Source: Malus domestica
Taxonomy: Eukaryota; Streptophyta; Magnoliopsida; Rosales; Rosaceae
DNA length: 64,000 nucleotides
Assembly (NCBI RefSeq): GCF_042453785.1
Contig: NC_091676.1
Location: 2,301,501-2,365,500, forward strand
Direction: 5' to 3'
The translations under genes and the position numbers were made by a program. The notes below the pieces were generated by a model. That model did not search any database. It was not told the DNA's origin and saw nothing but the letters and a program-made list of their open reading frames with translations. Below, one piece after another: positions 1-13,538 of this stretch; the stretch's first letter is position 1; every line of letters begins with the position of its first letter.

Positions 1-750
1 AAGAAGAAAAAAAAAAGGAAAAAAACTGGGCAGATTCGAAGAAGAAGGAGAAGGAAGAAGGAGGAAGAAGAAAAAAAAAACTAGGCAGATTCAAAGAAGA
101 GGAAGAAGAAGGAAGAAGAAGAAGAAGAAGGAGAAGGAAGGAGGAAGAAGAAGGAGGAAGAAAAAAAAAAGGAAAAAAACTGGGCAGATTCGAAGAAGAA
201 GAAGAAGGAGAAGGAAGAAGGAGGAAGAAGAAGAAAAAAAAAAAATTGGGCAGATTCAAAGAAGAGGAAGAAGAAGGAAGAAGGAGAAGAAGAAGAAGGA
301 GAAGGAAGAAGGAGGAAGAAGAAGAAAAAAAAAAATTGGGCAGATTCGAAGAAGAGGAAGAAGAAGGAAGAAGAAGAAGAAGGAGAAGGAAGGAGGAAGA
401 AGGAGGAAAAAGAAGAAAAAAAAACTGGGCAGATTCGAAGAAGAACAAGAAGGAGAAGGAAGAAGGAGGAAGAAGAAAAAATAAATAAATAAATAAAAAC
501 TGGGCAGATTCGAAGAAGAAGAAGAAGAAGAAGGAGAAGGAAGGAGGAAGAAGAACAAAAAAAAAAACTGGGCAGATTCGAAGAAGAAGAAAGAGGAAGA
601 AGAAGAAAAAAATGGGCAGATTCGGAAGAAGGAGAAGGAAGGAGGAAGAAGAAAGAAAGAAAAAAAAAAAAAAAACGAATCTGCTACCCAGATTCAGAGG
701 AAGAAGAAGAAGGAAAAGGAAGGAGGAAGAAGGAAAAAATAAAAATAAAA
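1..750. repeat. GA-rich degenerate minisatellite
   Basis: Purine-rich tract made of GAA/GGA triplets with a recurring anchor GGGCAGATTC. I count nine anchors, near positions 31, 86, 185, 251, 341, 430, 505, 573 and 617, so the unit is about 44-99 bp and varies in length. Poly-A runs precede most anchors. The open frames across it (Glu/Arg/Lys on plus, Phe/Leu/Ser on minus) are what any GAA-rich tract gives and are not genes. The window edge cuts the array, so its true length is unknown. Confidence 0.85.
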
Positions 751-1625
751 ATAAAAATTTATTTATTTATTATTTTATAATATATATATATATATTTATT
801 TTTTTTTTAATTTCCACGTGGATGACACGTGGCGCCCAGTCATTGTCCACATGGGCGTCACGTCACTGTTAACGGCAGACTTAACAGTTTGACTAACGAA
901 TGTATGAGACTGTCCCAAAATTTACACTTTAGGTATGACTCTGGGACGAAAAAAACTTGATGTACTAAATGTTAAAAACCACGAAACATAAGGGTAGTAA
1001 ACAGTCTTTTGCCCTTTTTTAATTAACCAAGTCCCCCTTTCTCCAAGGGTTTAGTACATGATATTTTTAAGGAATACAACACAATGAAACTCTAGTCTGA
1101 ACTGGACTTCTACTCTCTCCCAAAAATATTTAAAATGTTCTCAAATGACTACTTAATTATTTGTGTTGTTCTAAAACTCAATTAAATATATTTGATGGTT
1201 CCAATACGTATGAGACTCTTGGTAGATTCCATTACATGCATGAGCCTCATTTTGAAATCCAAAATAAATTTCACTTAAAATTTTTTAGTCATTTTAAAGG
1301 CACTTACAAACAAGTCTTATAAGATTCATTTATAAAAGGCAATCAAACTACACCCTAGCCTAATATATGTTTTACTGGCCAATTTTGGATCCAACACAAT
1401 GCTCAAATCTCAAAGTACGCTAACTCTAAAAATAAAAATTTGACGGGTTAGAGATGTTGGGTTAGCTTATATCAAGGGAAAAGTTGTGAACTCATTATGG
1501 ATCACACTTTGCCATCAATAATTAAAAAGGAACAATACTTAGCTACTTAAAAATGAGTAGGAACTTCTACTCAAAACTCTTAATGTTTTAATCATAGAGC
1601 TTTGTGCTTATGATCACAACTGTTC
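751..1625. other. AT-rich intergenic stretch, no gene seen
   Basis: A (TA)n run near 779-795 is followed by AT-rich sequence without a convincing open frame. The part around 815-1020 has the character of the end of a transposable element, but I found no second end and do not name it. Confidence 0.5.
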
Positions 1626-2539
1626 ATATTAAGACACGCCCCGACCCTGATATTCCCCGAATACCAGGATAGACACGTGCTGGCCGACACCCGAATGTGA
1701 CAAAAGCCATTAATTGATACAAAAGCTAAGAATAAGAAATAAATAAGGGTTATGAATTTAAAATACAATGAATTAAAATTTAGGAACGTGCTCAGAGCAT
1801 ACAACTAACTAGAGTTCTAAAAGAATTAATATAAAATTGAATAAATAAAGGATGTGGATCCTACATCGAGAGGACTCGAATATACCAATGCGAAAGCGTT
1901 GACGTCGGGATCGTATGCCTCGATTCTAAATCCTGAAAAGGGGTGCAAAACAAGGGTGAGTGGACCAAGTTCATATACATACATAATACAAAAACAGTTA
2001 TAAACATACTAACCCCCAAAGTTTTAATAATGAAAACTACTAGCATAATAAATGATAGGTTTTTCTAAAACTCTAGCATGCCATAAAACATCTCAACAGG
2101 TATAACACGGAAAAACATCATATAAATCATCGCGTGTATAGTCTCGTAGATCGTCTCGTAAGCGCGGTGTGCTGCTAGTAAGATCATTGAGTAAATATAA
2201 CTCCTGGCCCAATGTCTGCTCCGTGGTCTCTGCGCCTGTAGCCAGAGATTACCAACTTCCGGCCCAATACCTGCTCCGTGTCCCTCAGCCCGTAGCTAGG
2301 GATTATTTCTCCCGGCCTTTCTGCCAACACCAAATCCTCGCCCTAGGCGACATAGTGTTCACTAGGTACGCACAAATAGTTACGCCTCTCATAAATAACC
2401 ACTTTATAGTATAAGGTCATCCATCGTCTATACTATAAAGGGGGGTTTCTAAAACATGTTCTAGCATCCTATCGTCATCCATCAGATATTCTACCAGTTC
2501 ATGGTTTTTATAGTAAATACGATATATTAAAGGAAAAAT

Positions 2540-3325
2540 TAGTATCCGATCCCTAGTTCTTACTGTTCATTGATTAAGACCTTATTAGTTCTCAAATTTT
2601 GATTCAAGTCCCTAGCATTAATGTGATAATGAATTTACATGTTTATTATATAATTTTTTAATATAAAAATTAGTAATTAATTTAGGGTTTAATACTCACA
2701 CCTCTATTAAACTTCTAATTAATTTTCAATTCAAACATTTCCAAAATAATAAAAAATTAAATTAAATTAAGTTTGTACCTATTAGTTTTTTTTTATATAT
2801 AAAAAGATTCTCAATTTTTTAATCTTAAATGTACCCATTCATATAATTTTTCAATTTTTTTAATCTTAAATGTACCCATTCTCAAATATATCAATTTGCT
2901 ATATGTAAAATGTACCCTTTTTTAATATAAAATCCATTCAAATTTTTTAATCCATGTTTAAACTTATATGGGTACATTCTTTTTCGTTGATTTGAGAATG
3001 TATCCATGTTTTGGTACAATAACTTTTTTTGTTAATTTTGGTTAATGTACCCATACATATATGTGTATACACACACACACACACATATATACAATAGAGA
3101 GTATAATTTATATTTTGTTATTTTTAATCCCATAAATTATGGATTTTATTTAAAATCTCATTAATATAAACAATTACAAATTTCAATTTTTAATTTTTAA
3201 TTTAAAAAAGTATAGTAACTTATATTATTACATTAATGTTAGGGACCTCAATCAAAAACTAAAAACTAACAAGGTTTCAATCAAATAATATTGATAGCTA
3301 GGGACCGCATCCAAAGTGTCCCTAT
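2540..3325 (+). repeat. AT-rich GTACCC-motif interspersed repeat (copy 1)
   Basis: AT-rich block with repeated TGTACCCATT-like motifs and edges that read as near-complements (GATCCCTAGTTC at left; a similar phrase near 3300). A second copy of the family lies in opposite orientation at 24425-25735. It includes a short (CA)n/(TA)n microsatellite near 3069-3092. It sits inside the minus-oriented LTR-like arm, so it inserted after that element. Superfamily unknown. Confidence 0.55.
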
Positions 3326-3677
3326 ATTAAAATATAGCTCAATATAGGTCAACAATTAATTCCTCACCAAAAACACGAGACTAAAATCAACATATTTAAA
3401 AAACATGCTTATCATAAATCAAAATCATAAACTCATAAGGCATGCTATTCATTTATGCAATTAAACTATGAAATCATGTAAATTTTAGAAGGGGTCCACT
3501 CACAGTACTTAGCCGTCGAAAAGTCACACAGTTAGCAAAGACAGAAACGCCACTATAATTGCCCCTAAGCACATAAAGAGTCCAATAAATAAAACTATAT
3601 AATAGCAATTAATGTAAACAAAGTCAACACTCGAAGAATTTAGTGTAAAGCTAACGGTCAATAATTAGGAAACTTAA

Positions 3678-6066
3678 CTTGTAACACCCACCCCCTAGTT
3701 ATAAAAATATATGTTTGTAATTACCCCTAAATGTTTTAAATCTAGCAATTTGGTCCTTTTTGACTACCAATCAGAATCTAAAAACATTGGATTCTTTCTT
3801 TTTCAAGTTGCCACGTGGCAGCACCCCTTTCACTCCCCTCACTTCTCTTTATGTCCCCCCCCCCCCGGTGAACCCCTTCTTTCTTCTTCTTCTTTTCTGT
3901 CTGTCCCGTCTCTCTCCCTTTCGGCTCTCTCTCATCTCTCATTTCTCTCCCTTTCTTCACTAAATCGCACACATACCCACACACTGAGACGCACGCGTAC
4001 GCGAGGAAGACCCATCGTCATCATCTCTTCATCCTGCTCTTTCTCCCTCTCGTGTTTGCGAACCCAGAAAACCCGGAAAGGAACTCCAGCGAATTTTTCT
4101 ATTTCCCAGTTAGGTAAGCCTCAAATCTTCCCTTTTTCGTCCTAGAATCTTGTGAGTTGTGGTTTAATTGTGTTTTATTGCGTGGTTTTGGAGGTTTTAG
4201 GACGAAATTGAACTCGGGTGTAAGCACACCCATTTTCGGCGAACCGAGGGTGTCGGGGGAGATTCTGGCCATCTCCAGCCGTTCCACGATGAAAGGAAAG
4301 GTATAAAATACTCCCCTTGTCTTGCTCTTCGTTTTGGTACCTAGATCGAGGTCTAGGGTTGTGTTTAGTGGTCGGCCGAAGCTGTTGAAGCTCTGGTGTT
4401 TGTTCTTCGGTGAGACCAGGCCTCCCAGGCCGGTTCCAAGTCAATCAGGCCTTAGGCCCGTGTGGTGAGGCTAGCCCAAAACCCTAACCCAATTGTTTTT
4501 CTTTTGTTTTTATTTATTTGTTTTTGTTTTAGGACCAAAGGCCTTCGGGCCATTATGTTAGGGCTTAAGGCCCGTGACCCAACCCAAAATCTTTTAAGGT
4601 TTTAATTATTTTTTGTTTTAGGAATTAAGGCCTTGGGCCAATCTGAGTGGGCTTTCAGCCCTTTCCCAAAACCCTTTTAACCTTAGACCAACCCAAAACC
4701 CTTAAAGCCCATTCGGCCCAACCCAATTCAAGCCCAAGTCTGACTTTGACCTCCGACCAATTGCCTTTGACTGTTGACTCGGTCAACGGTCAACTGTCAG
4801 AGTTGACTTTGACATTGACTTTGACTTTGACCAGTCAACAGTCAACGTTGACTTTTTGAGTTGACTTTTCAGGGTTTCATTCACGACCTCTACTAGGCTA
4901 ATTTCAACATCCTGGACCCATTTTTTAAGTCCGTTTTCTCAAATTCAATCATTTGAATAGAGTTTGACTAAAGGTACTCCTTTATGTGAATAGGTGCAAT
5001 TATTAACGGTGATTCCGCTATACCTTTTTTGTACAGCTTTGCACCATCGGTGTACTGTGAGTGGACCCCTTCAAAAACATGTTTTAATAATAGAAATGCA
5101 TACATGAAAAGCATGATTTAATACTTATGTTTTATGAAGTACTTTATGAGATAATATGCTTACTGAGGCTACTTTGAATTATTACTATTTTTCCTATAAC
5201 CCGTGTTCTTATAGAATATTTGATGGATGACGATGTGATATTTAGAACATGTTTAGAACACCTCTTTATAGTATAGATGATGAATGACTTTATACTATGA
5301 AGTTGCTTTTCAATATATATATGTTCAATGGTTTTGTACTTACCTAGTGGTCCTTTCCGCTATGGGACGTAGGGATAGATTTCGGTCCGTCCCGGGCGAC
5401 GGTTTGGTGTTGGCATAGGGCCTGGAGGGCGTTTCCTCTGGCATTTAAGACCAGGGATGGGGAGCCGGCAATGGCCCTGTAGTGTATTTTCCTCTGACTA
5501 TCTGCTTAGAGACGGGGAGCCGGCATGGGGCATGGGGTTATCGAACAATTCACTAGTGATTATTATATATACAAGTTATGATTTGAGATACTGCATATCA
5601 TGCTAGGTTTCGGAAAACCTATGCTTTTCATTATATATGTGTTTTCATAAAATCAGGGTTAGTATTTTGATAACTGTTTTATTATATTTATATCAATTGG
5701 TCCACTCATGTTTGTTTTGTGCCTCCTTTAGGACCTACGAACGAGGATTACGATTTAAGCTACGAGGCATTTCCCTACCAGTGATTCAGTGTTATATTTC
5801 CTCTGCTTCGACATCTATTGTAATATAGCACTCCTCTATCTTGAATTATGTTTATACTCTGTAATAGACGTATGCTCTGAACTGATGTTATGATCCTAAT
5901 TTTATTAATTAGCAGTTGAACTTTAGTATTGTGTTACTAGTTCCTTATGCATGTTTTAGCTTATTTCTGAGCTTTTACTTAATTAAATGGCTTTCGTCAC
6001 CCTTCGGGTGTCGGCCAGCATGTGACCATCCCGATGTCCCAAAGACATCGGGATCGGGTCGTGTCA
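3678..6066 (+). mobile_element. Plus-oriented LTR-like segment nested in the fossil
   Basis: Starts TGTAACACCC and ends near GGGTCGTGTCA. Its right part (about 5200-6066) is an inverted, diverged match to 1626-2530: both carry the CGGGTGTCGGCCAGCA phrase, a terminal hairpin and the block rich in gggagccgg/cccggc. It also contains GC-rich UTR-like sequence (3800-4450) and a run of GTTGACTTTGAC repeats near 4740-4865. No PBS follows its right end, so it is probably a solo LTR or detached 3-prime LTR. The open frames in it have no recognisable protein. Confidence 0.4.
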
Positions 6067-6687
6067 TAACTTCGACGTTGAAGTAAGCAAAAGGGTTAAC
6101 GATAGAACAATCATTGAATATTGTTCTAAAGATCTATACAAATTTCCTCAGCAGGAACGAGTCCAAGAACGTTGATTCAAATTCCAACTAACACTTTCCA
6201 GATTCGTCATAACCAACGTTTACTTGTTTTCCTCCAGCATGCATTTCGAATGTTTTAAGTAGTTTCCACATAAATGTGACCTTGCCCGCCGTTCCTGGGT
6301 AACGCATGTCATAGAGTGACATCATCGATTCCGATTTCCAGTTGGTCTTAACCAACTCGTACCTTGAAGATTTTTCTATTCCCCAACATTCTAATGTAGA
6401 TTCAATTCCGCCCGAAATTCCTAGGAATACATATTGTAGAGTATCGATCTGATGTTAAAAGTCGTCCGACAAATCAAACACATCACCGATGAGGCACAAT
6501 CCCGACACGAGTTCTTGAATTTCAATAAGAAGATGACAATTCAAATAGAGAAAGGTTCGCACAACTGTGCCAAATGGCACCAAACCTAGAAGTCCTGACA
6601 TCCAAATGATGTCAAAACCGACACTTTACGAGAATAGAAGAGAATCCTAAGTATGCTCTAAACAAACCATATTCTGATACCAATCTG

Positions 6688-6738
6688 ACATGCCCCGACC
6701 CTGATATTCCCTGAATACCAGGGTCGGGGCGTGTCATA
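6688..6738. repeat. 51-bp palindromic LTR remnant
   Basis: An almost perfect palindrome: TGACATGCCCCGACCC at the left, GGGTCGGGGCGTGTCA at the right. It holds both LTR termini of the outer fossil with almost nothing between, beside the primer-binding site on the minus strand. Confidence 0.65.
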
Positions 6739-6762
6739 TTATGAATTACACTGTAAAGATCA

Positions 6763-6905
6763 TCTCTGCAAAAAAGAAATTAAAACTAAGGCTGTTTAGT
6801 AGCAAATACATAGCCAGTTCTTAATGCTTTTACTAATACCGTTCATTTGTTTTTAACAGTTTGATGACTAAACGACCTTAGTTTTAATTGATTTTTTTGC
6901 AGAGG
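6763..6905. mobile_element. Short hairpin MITE (about 143 bp)
   Basis: CTCTGCAAAAAAGAAATTAA at the left edge pairs with the complement of the right edge (about 43 bp of imperfect terminal inverted repeat), with a short unpaired middle. No clear target duplication was found. It lies about 310 bp beyond the stop of the minus-strand host gene. Confidence 0.6.
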
Positions 6906-8960
6906 TGTTAATAGGGTGATTTATAATATGAATTGTTCTAATTATAAATACGATGTTCTATAACTTGACCACAAACAAATTTGAGAAATTTTGAGTAAGA
7001 GTTCTTATTCATCTTTAAGTAGCCAAATATTGTTCATTAAAAAATTGAGTACAAATATTAAACTCAATCAGCATTCCGACCACACAAATGGAAGCATACT
7101 TTTTACAGCCTTTAGTCACCTCAGTGTTTTCAACTCTACAACAAATAGGAGGCAGAATGGTAATCCTCTTATACTTGCATATCAACTATCAAGAAACAAA
7201 AATGGTACTCTAATTTAAACTATCTTCCACTCGGACTCAGAAAATTCGTAATCCTGTGAATTAGATTTCTCAATGACTGCGGTGGTTGTGAAATTTTTTC
7301 TTTCTGTTGATCAAATCCTGCATCAAGATTCCCAGACGGATCTGCCGGCTGCTTATGGTGTTGCATATTCAATAATCTTATTTTCGAAGCAAACGCTTCA
7401 TTTTTTTCTGAGAACCAAAAGAAGAAAGAAATCAAATCATATCAGTTGCGCAAATGTGAGTAGAGAGCTTGAGTTCAAATTCTTATGATGTATTATCACT
7501 TCCGAGATTTATCAAGTTCCATCAAAGGGTTTATGTACCTTGTAAGACCCGCATTTTGCCTCTTCACAAGAAATGGATTGAATTCTGGTACCATCCACTT
7601 TAATGCAACTTTCGTCAAGCTTTATGTTCAATGATTGCGTAGTCTGTAAACCTGACTTAGCAATGTCATTATCCCACGCTTCTGAAATGGAGCCATGAGA
7701 TCTTTATGAAGGAATAGTTGAAAACATATACTTCCTTAATACTACTGCTAAAACATAATTTGATGTAATCAAAGAAACTGCCGATATGCATCAAAAGTCT
7801 GTAGGCCCTCTATTAAAGGGCAAGATAATGATATGCACGCATGCAAAAACCGGAAAACATTTAGACAATAGTATAACATGTTAGAACGTAAGGCAACAGA
7901 ATTGCAACATAGGAAAGAAGATCGATGAAATGATAAATTACCACTTTCTGGAAAAGGCATGGTAGATTGATCCTCAAAACTATTGCACACTGGCAAAGGC
8001 ACGGCAGACTTTAATTCATCAAAACTATTGTGCAGTTCAATACCATTGGGAGGAGAAACTGTCGCATCCGTGGTCAAGCAGGCTGCACCATTGTCCGAGG
8101 CAACACAAAAATTAGTAGAAAAGAACGCATAAATGAAGAAACATACAAATATTGGGAATCTAGACGTGGCTAGACTTACAATTTGATATTGAAAGGGCAT
8201 CAGCAGGACAAGATCTAATAATCGCAGGGTTTCTCTTACATGGTTCTACCAAGTTAACAAAATCGTAAAATTGTATGTCATCTGAAATATTAGAAGACAT
8301 GTCAGTGTGGTTACTACTTCTGTAATCTGTTTCCATAAGAGAATTGCACCCTCCTACATCATCCAAGGCTGGGACTAACATATTGTCTCCACCATCCAAT
8401 TCAATTTCTTGACTTGCATGATAAATTCCATCGAGCTGAAATTTATTCACCTTGATATCATTAGTTTCTTCCAATGATAACCACACGATATGGTCTTAAC
8501 AAATTCCACAGAACCTAAGTGGACTCTGCCATTTGATGACCTTTTATCGCGGTTTTCGTAAGTAGCGTTTTGTACAAGAGATGAGTCAGAAGCTGCCCCT
8601 TCCTCTATATCCACTGAAGATTGAGAGAGTGCATCTCCTACAGGTTCTGACGAGGAGAGAAGGTTTTCAACAGTCTCACAAAATGTCTCCAACTGGCTTA
8701 TAGCAGGTTCAATTACTTCCTGCAAAACAAAGGAATTTTCCATAAAATTAAGTCAAGCAACCGTGAGAGTGGAGCTGATATAGCTGAGCTTGAAAATAAC
8801 ATGTCCACATTGACTTAACAATTCGGAAAATGTAGATGTTAACAGAAACTTGTGGCGTAAGGCAAAACAAGAACTAGATGATTGTACATAACAAGAAACA
8901 ATACCTGCTGCATTATTTCCTCCACCTCCCGGCACATATCTTCGAACTTCAGGTATATGT

Positions 8961-9470
8961 TGTTGGTATTCAAAGTTTACTAACTCAATACCAATATATG
9001 TGGGTGATAAGTTTACAAACTCTATCACACCTCTCACTTTGCACTCTCAATAAAATTGGACAACCGAAAGGAAAGAAGTAGCAAGCTTGGTGATAACAAA
9101 ACACTTTGAAATATTAGAAGAGTTTATAACTCTTAAAGCTTACAAGCTGAAAATGAGAATGGGAATTGGATTGATGTTCTAAAGCCTAGCAATAAGGCCT
9201 ATTTATACAAAAACAGAAATTGATTAACAATACAACAACATGCAATGAATGATGGTGTTCACCATCTTTACACCCTTTCACACATGCACCAGCTGCTAGC
9301 TAGACACTTTCACACACATGCTTTGCATCTTTCCAGCTTGCAATCACCACCTTTGGCCATCACATGGCAGCAAGCATGTTTGTAGTTGCTGGAAATGTGA
9401 ATACAACTTGTAAAGCAACTAACAGCTAGCAGCTGCCATTTACAACCTGTTTTGATTTGAATTTCCAACA
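8961..9470 (-). repeat. Copia element, 3-prime LTR
   Basis: 510 bp, near-identical to 13539-14048. It carries the downstream LTR function for the minus-oriented element. The purine-rich tract lies just outside its inner edge, near 9471-9485. Confidence 0.93.
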
Positions 9471-12400
9471 CACCTCCTCATATCAAAACACCTTCATTCC
9501 TAGCATTTCACGTAGCAACCGGAATGATTCAACTGGCAGGGGTTTTGTGAAGATGTCAGCTACTTGTTCCTTGGTGTGACAATAGACAAGTTTGATTGTC
9601 TTTTGCTTCACATGGTCCCTCAGAAAATGGAACCTGGTATCAATATGCTTGCTCCTTCCATGTTGGACTGGATTCCTAGCAAGCTTGATAGCTGAGATGT
9701 TATCCACATGAATCACAGTCGATTCCACTTGTGGATGACACATTGACTTCAACATATTTCTTAACCAAATTGCCTCACACACAGTTGAGGCTACAACAAC
9801 ATATTCGGCTTCATACGATGACAAAGCAACAATTGATTGATTCTTTGAAGTCCATGAGAAAGCTGTTGATCCTAGAAAAACACATAGCCAGTTGTGCTTT
9901 TCCTTTCATCTTGGTCACCTCCCCAATCACTATCTGAATAACCAAATAATTTTGCACCTTCACCAAAATTATAAAACAGACCATAGTTTAGAGTACCTCT
10001 TATGTACCTCAAAATTCTCTTGGCGGCCAGCCAATGAGACTCCCTTAGTGTTTCCATGTATCGACTCACGAGTCCAACACCATAAACTATATCAGGTCTT
10101 GAGATTGTAAGGTACCTTAGGCTTCCAACCAAGCTTTTGTACACGGTTGAGTTTACAAACTCACCTTCTCCTTCCTTGGACAGCTTCAATCCAGTTGCAA
10201 CTAGAGTGTTGACAGTATTGCACTTGTCCATATTGAATTTCTCTAATATATCTCTCATGTACTTTTGTTGAGAGATGTAGATACCGTTACTTTCTTGCTT
10301 CACCTCTATACCAAGAAAGTATGACATTAATCCATTGTCAGTCATCTCGAATTCACTGAACATGGATTGCTTGAACTCACATAACATTGCTTCATTGTTT
10401 CCTGTAAACAACAAGTCATCTATATAGAGACAAATAATTAAGAACTCCCATTTTTCACCGTTCTTCATGTAAACTGAATGCTCATATGGACATTTCTGAA
10501 ATCCATTTTGGTGAAGGTAGTTATCAATCCTTGAGTTCCAAGCTCGTGGTGCTTGCTTGAGGCCATACAAAGCCTTCTTCAAACGATACACCTTATCTTT
10601 TTCTCCTTGTACTTGGAAGCCTTCTGGTTGTTCCACGTACACTTCTTCCTCAAGTACTCCATTAAGGAAGGCTGACTTGACATCTAGTTGATAAATTTTC
10701 CATTTATGATGAGCGGTAAGAGAGATTAGCAATCTTACCGTGTCAAGTCTTGCAACTGGAGCATAGACTTCATCATAGTCCACTCCATACTTCTGTTTGG
10801 AACCCTTTGCTACAAGCCTTGATTTGTACCAATCCACACTCTCATCTACAGTGCGTTTGATCTTGTACACCCACTTGACACCAATAGCCTTCTAATTTGG
10901 TGGGAGCTTTGTCAACTCCCAAGCGTCATTCTTCTCGATGGCATGGATATCTTCCTCCATGGCTATTCTCCAACGATCTTCTTCCACAGCTTCATTGAAT
11001 GAGAGAGGCTCGTGGTCTGCATACAAGAAAAAAAGGTTGGTTTTTTCTTCTTCTTCTTCTTGTCCATATATCTCAGTGAGACTTTTTTAGCCTCACTGGA
11101 GTTGAAGAGCTACTTTCTTCACTAGATGTATGACCACTCCTTGCAGTTCTGTGCAATGGAGTTGTTGTGGTTGTTTGAGCAAGTTGTTGCTCAACAGGTG
11201 GTACAACTTCTAGTTCTTCAAAATCAGTGGAGACGATCTTCTCTTTACTGACTTCTTTGTTGTTCCACTTCCATGCCTCTTCCTCATTAAAGATGACATC
11301 TCTACTAACCACTAGTTTGCCAATTAGTGGGTTGTAGAGCTTGTATGCCTTGGACTCTTCACTATAGCCCACAAACACACATTTTTCACCTCGATCATCA
11401 AGCTTCATTCTCTTGGCTTCTGGAACTTGAGCATATGCAGCACACCCAAAAACTCTTACGTGTGCAACATTCGGCTTGTATCCACTCCAAGCCTCTTGTG
11501 GTGTCATCCTTTTAACACTCTTTGTTGGACATCGATTCAACAAATAAATCAAACAAGCTACAGCTTCTGCCCACAATTCTTTTGGCAAATTCTTCTCTTT
11601 AAGTATGGACCTTGTCATGTTAAGGATGGTTCAATTCTTTCTTTCGGCTATCCCATTTTGTTGTGGGGTATAGGCAGCAGTCAATTGATGCCTAATTCCT
11701 TACTCCTTGCAGTATGCTTGGAAAGCATTAGAGGTGTACTCTCCACCTCTGTCTGATCTCACAGCCAGAAGCTTATGGTTACTTTCAGCCTTTGTGAGTG
11801 CCTTGAACTCCTTGAAGATTCTTAGGGCAGCCGATTTCTCCTTAAGAAAATAAACCCAAGTCTTCCCACTAAAATCATCAATGAAAGTAATAAAATACCT
11901 ATTATCTCCATAAGACATAGGATCCAATAGACCACATATATCCGTGTGTACCAACTGCAGCGATGCCTTTGCTCTCCATGTATCACCAACAGGGAATGAT
12001 AGTCGTGCTTGCTTGCCAAACACACAACCTTTACATACTTGGCATGTGGCTTCAATCTGGGGTAGACCACAAACCATTCCTCCACTTGACAGCAACTTTA
12101 GGCCATTGAAATGAAGATGACCAAACCGAAGATGCCATTTCCATGACTCATCTTCCATTACACCGATGTTGCAACTCCCAATCTCTGTGTTCAACTTCAA
12201 CGGGAACATTCGATTTTTTGACATTTGAACACATGCAATAAGCTTTCTCCTTGCATTCCTGAGAGTGAGAAACATATCCTCCATATGTTTAACATACCCT
12301 TTCTGGAGCAGTTGACCAATGCTCAGAATGTTGCTCTTCATACCTGGTATGTAGTAGGTATCGGAGATGTATTCTTCTCTACCATCCTTCTGGATGATTT

Positions 12401-13538
12401 TGATCTTTCCTTTGCCTTTAATTGGCAACTTTGAGGAGTCACCAAGACTCACAGATCCATAAGGCCCATCTTTGAGTTCGGCAAAAAACTCTTCTTTCCA
12501 CACATGTGGTTGCTTGCACCAGAGTCCAAAAACCAAACATCTTGTTGGCTACTGATATCATGGTGTGCTAGTAAGACTGTAAATTCATCACCAGCATTTC
12601 CACTTGATTCTGCCATGTTGACATGCTCACCATTTTTATATGAACATTCATTGGCATAATGTCCATATTGCTTGCAACTGTGACACTGGATGTGCGCCTT
12701 TCCTCGAGTAGATCTCCACTCTTGAGATTGACCTTGGTTTTGTGCATAACCTCGACCTCTTCCTCGGGCTCGTCCTCGGCTGCGGTTGGATGAACTCCCA
12801 CAACGTGAGTTCCACTGCCCACAACCTTCATTTGGTTTGTCAACTCCAAAGCTTGTTCTAGCATTGTGGGGCTTGCATTCTTCTGAATGCGTTGCTCGTG
12901 AACTAGGAGGGATCCTAGCAGTTCCTATGCGCTCATTTTCTCCAAATCCTTGGATTCCTCAATGGCAGTCACCATATGCTCAAAGTTGCATGTGAGTGAT
13001 CGAAGGATTTTCTCCATGACACGAACATCGTCAAGCCTCTCACCATTCCTTTTCATTTGATTCACAATTACAAGTAGTCGAGAGTACTAGTCTGAAATGT
13101 TTTCTCCTTCTTTCATATGAGCCGCTTCAAAATCTGCTCTTAATGATTGAAGCTAGACTCTTTTTACTCGATTTACTCCTTGGTAAATTGTGCTCAGAGT
13201 GTCCCAAACTTTCTTGCTGGTTGTTGCTTGTGCAACCTTCTCGAACGTTGAATCTTCTAATCCTTGATAGAGAAGATACAGCGCCTTCTGGTCCTTCTTT
13301 CGTAAATCCTTGAGAGTGTTCCTTTGATCTGCAGTATATGTGGCTTCTTGCTCGGCAGTGGGTACAACTTACCCACTACTGACAACTTTCCATAGCTCTT
13401 GTGATCCAAACAATGCTTTGAATTGGATACACCATCTTTCATAATTTTCTTTCTTCAATGTGGGAACCTGGAGCTGCACTAAGTTGGATGCCATAACTGC
13501 TGCACCTGCCAGAATGCTATTCTGGCTCTGATACCAAT

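Larger units (their letters stand above)
1626..6738 (-). mobile_element. Nested, broken Gypsy-like LTR retrotransposon fossil
   Basis: The complex is flanked by TATTA on both sides (1621-1625 and 6739-6743), a 5-bp target duplication. Both outer ends carry the same terminal sequence (GACACGCCCCGACCCTG and its complement). On the minus strand a primer-binding site (TTGGTATCAGA, initiator-Met type) lies directly beside the short LTR remnant at 6688-6738, followed by non-coding internal sequence down to about 6070. The left part, 1626 to about 3560, looks like the other LTR in minus orientation. I see no gag or pol coding sequence. The element is heavily broken, with other repeats inserted in it, and looks old. 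Assignment to Gypsy rests on LTR style only. Confidence 0.55.

Noticed and set aside
246-872. Glu/Arg/Lys-rich open frames in the GA tract
   Set aside because: Any GAA/GGA repeat gives such frames. There is no start context, splice pattern or domain.
3711-4145. 144-codon Ser/Leu-rich frame
   Set aside because: It lies in a CT-rich part of an LTR-like segment, and its composition follows the base bias.
4647-4859. Frame with LTLTLTLT-type repeats
   Set aside because: It comes from a GACTTTGACTTTGACC simple repeat in the LTR-like segment, not from a protein repeat.
1626-6066. Single long-TIR DNA transposon of Mutator type
   Set aside because: The inverted arms look attractive, but the primer-binding site, the TATTA duplication of 5 bp and LTR-like ends favour two LTRs in opposite orientation. 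Not fully settled.
7769-8200. 143-codon minus frame as one exon
   Set aside because: It crosses two clear intron segments. Only 8082-7942 fits the spliced frame.
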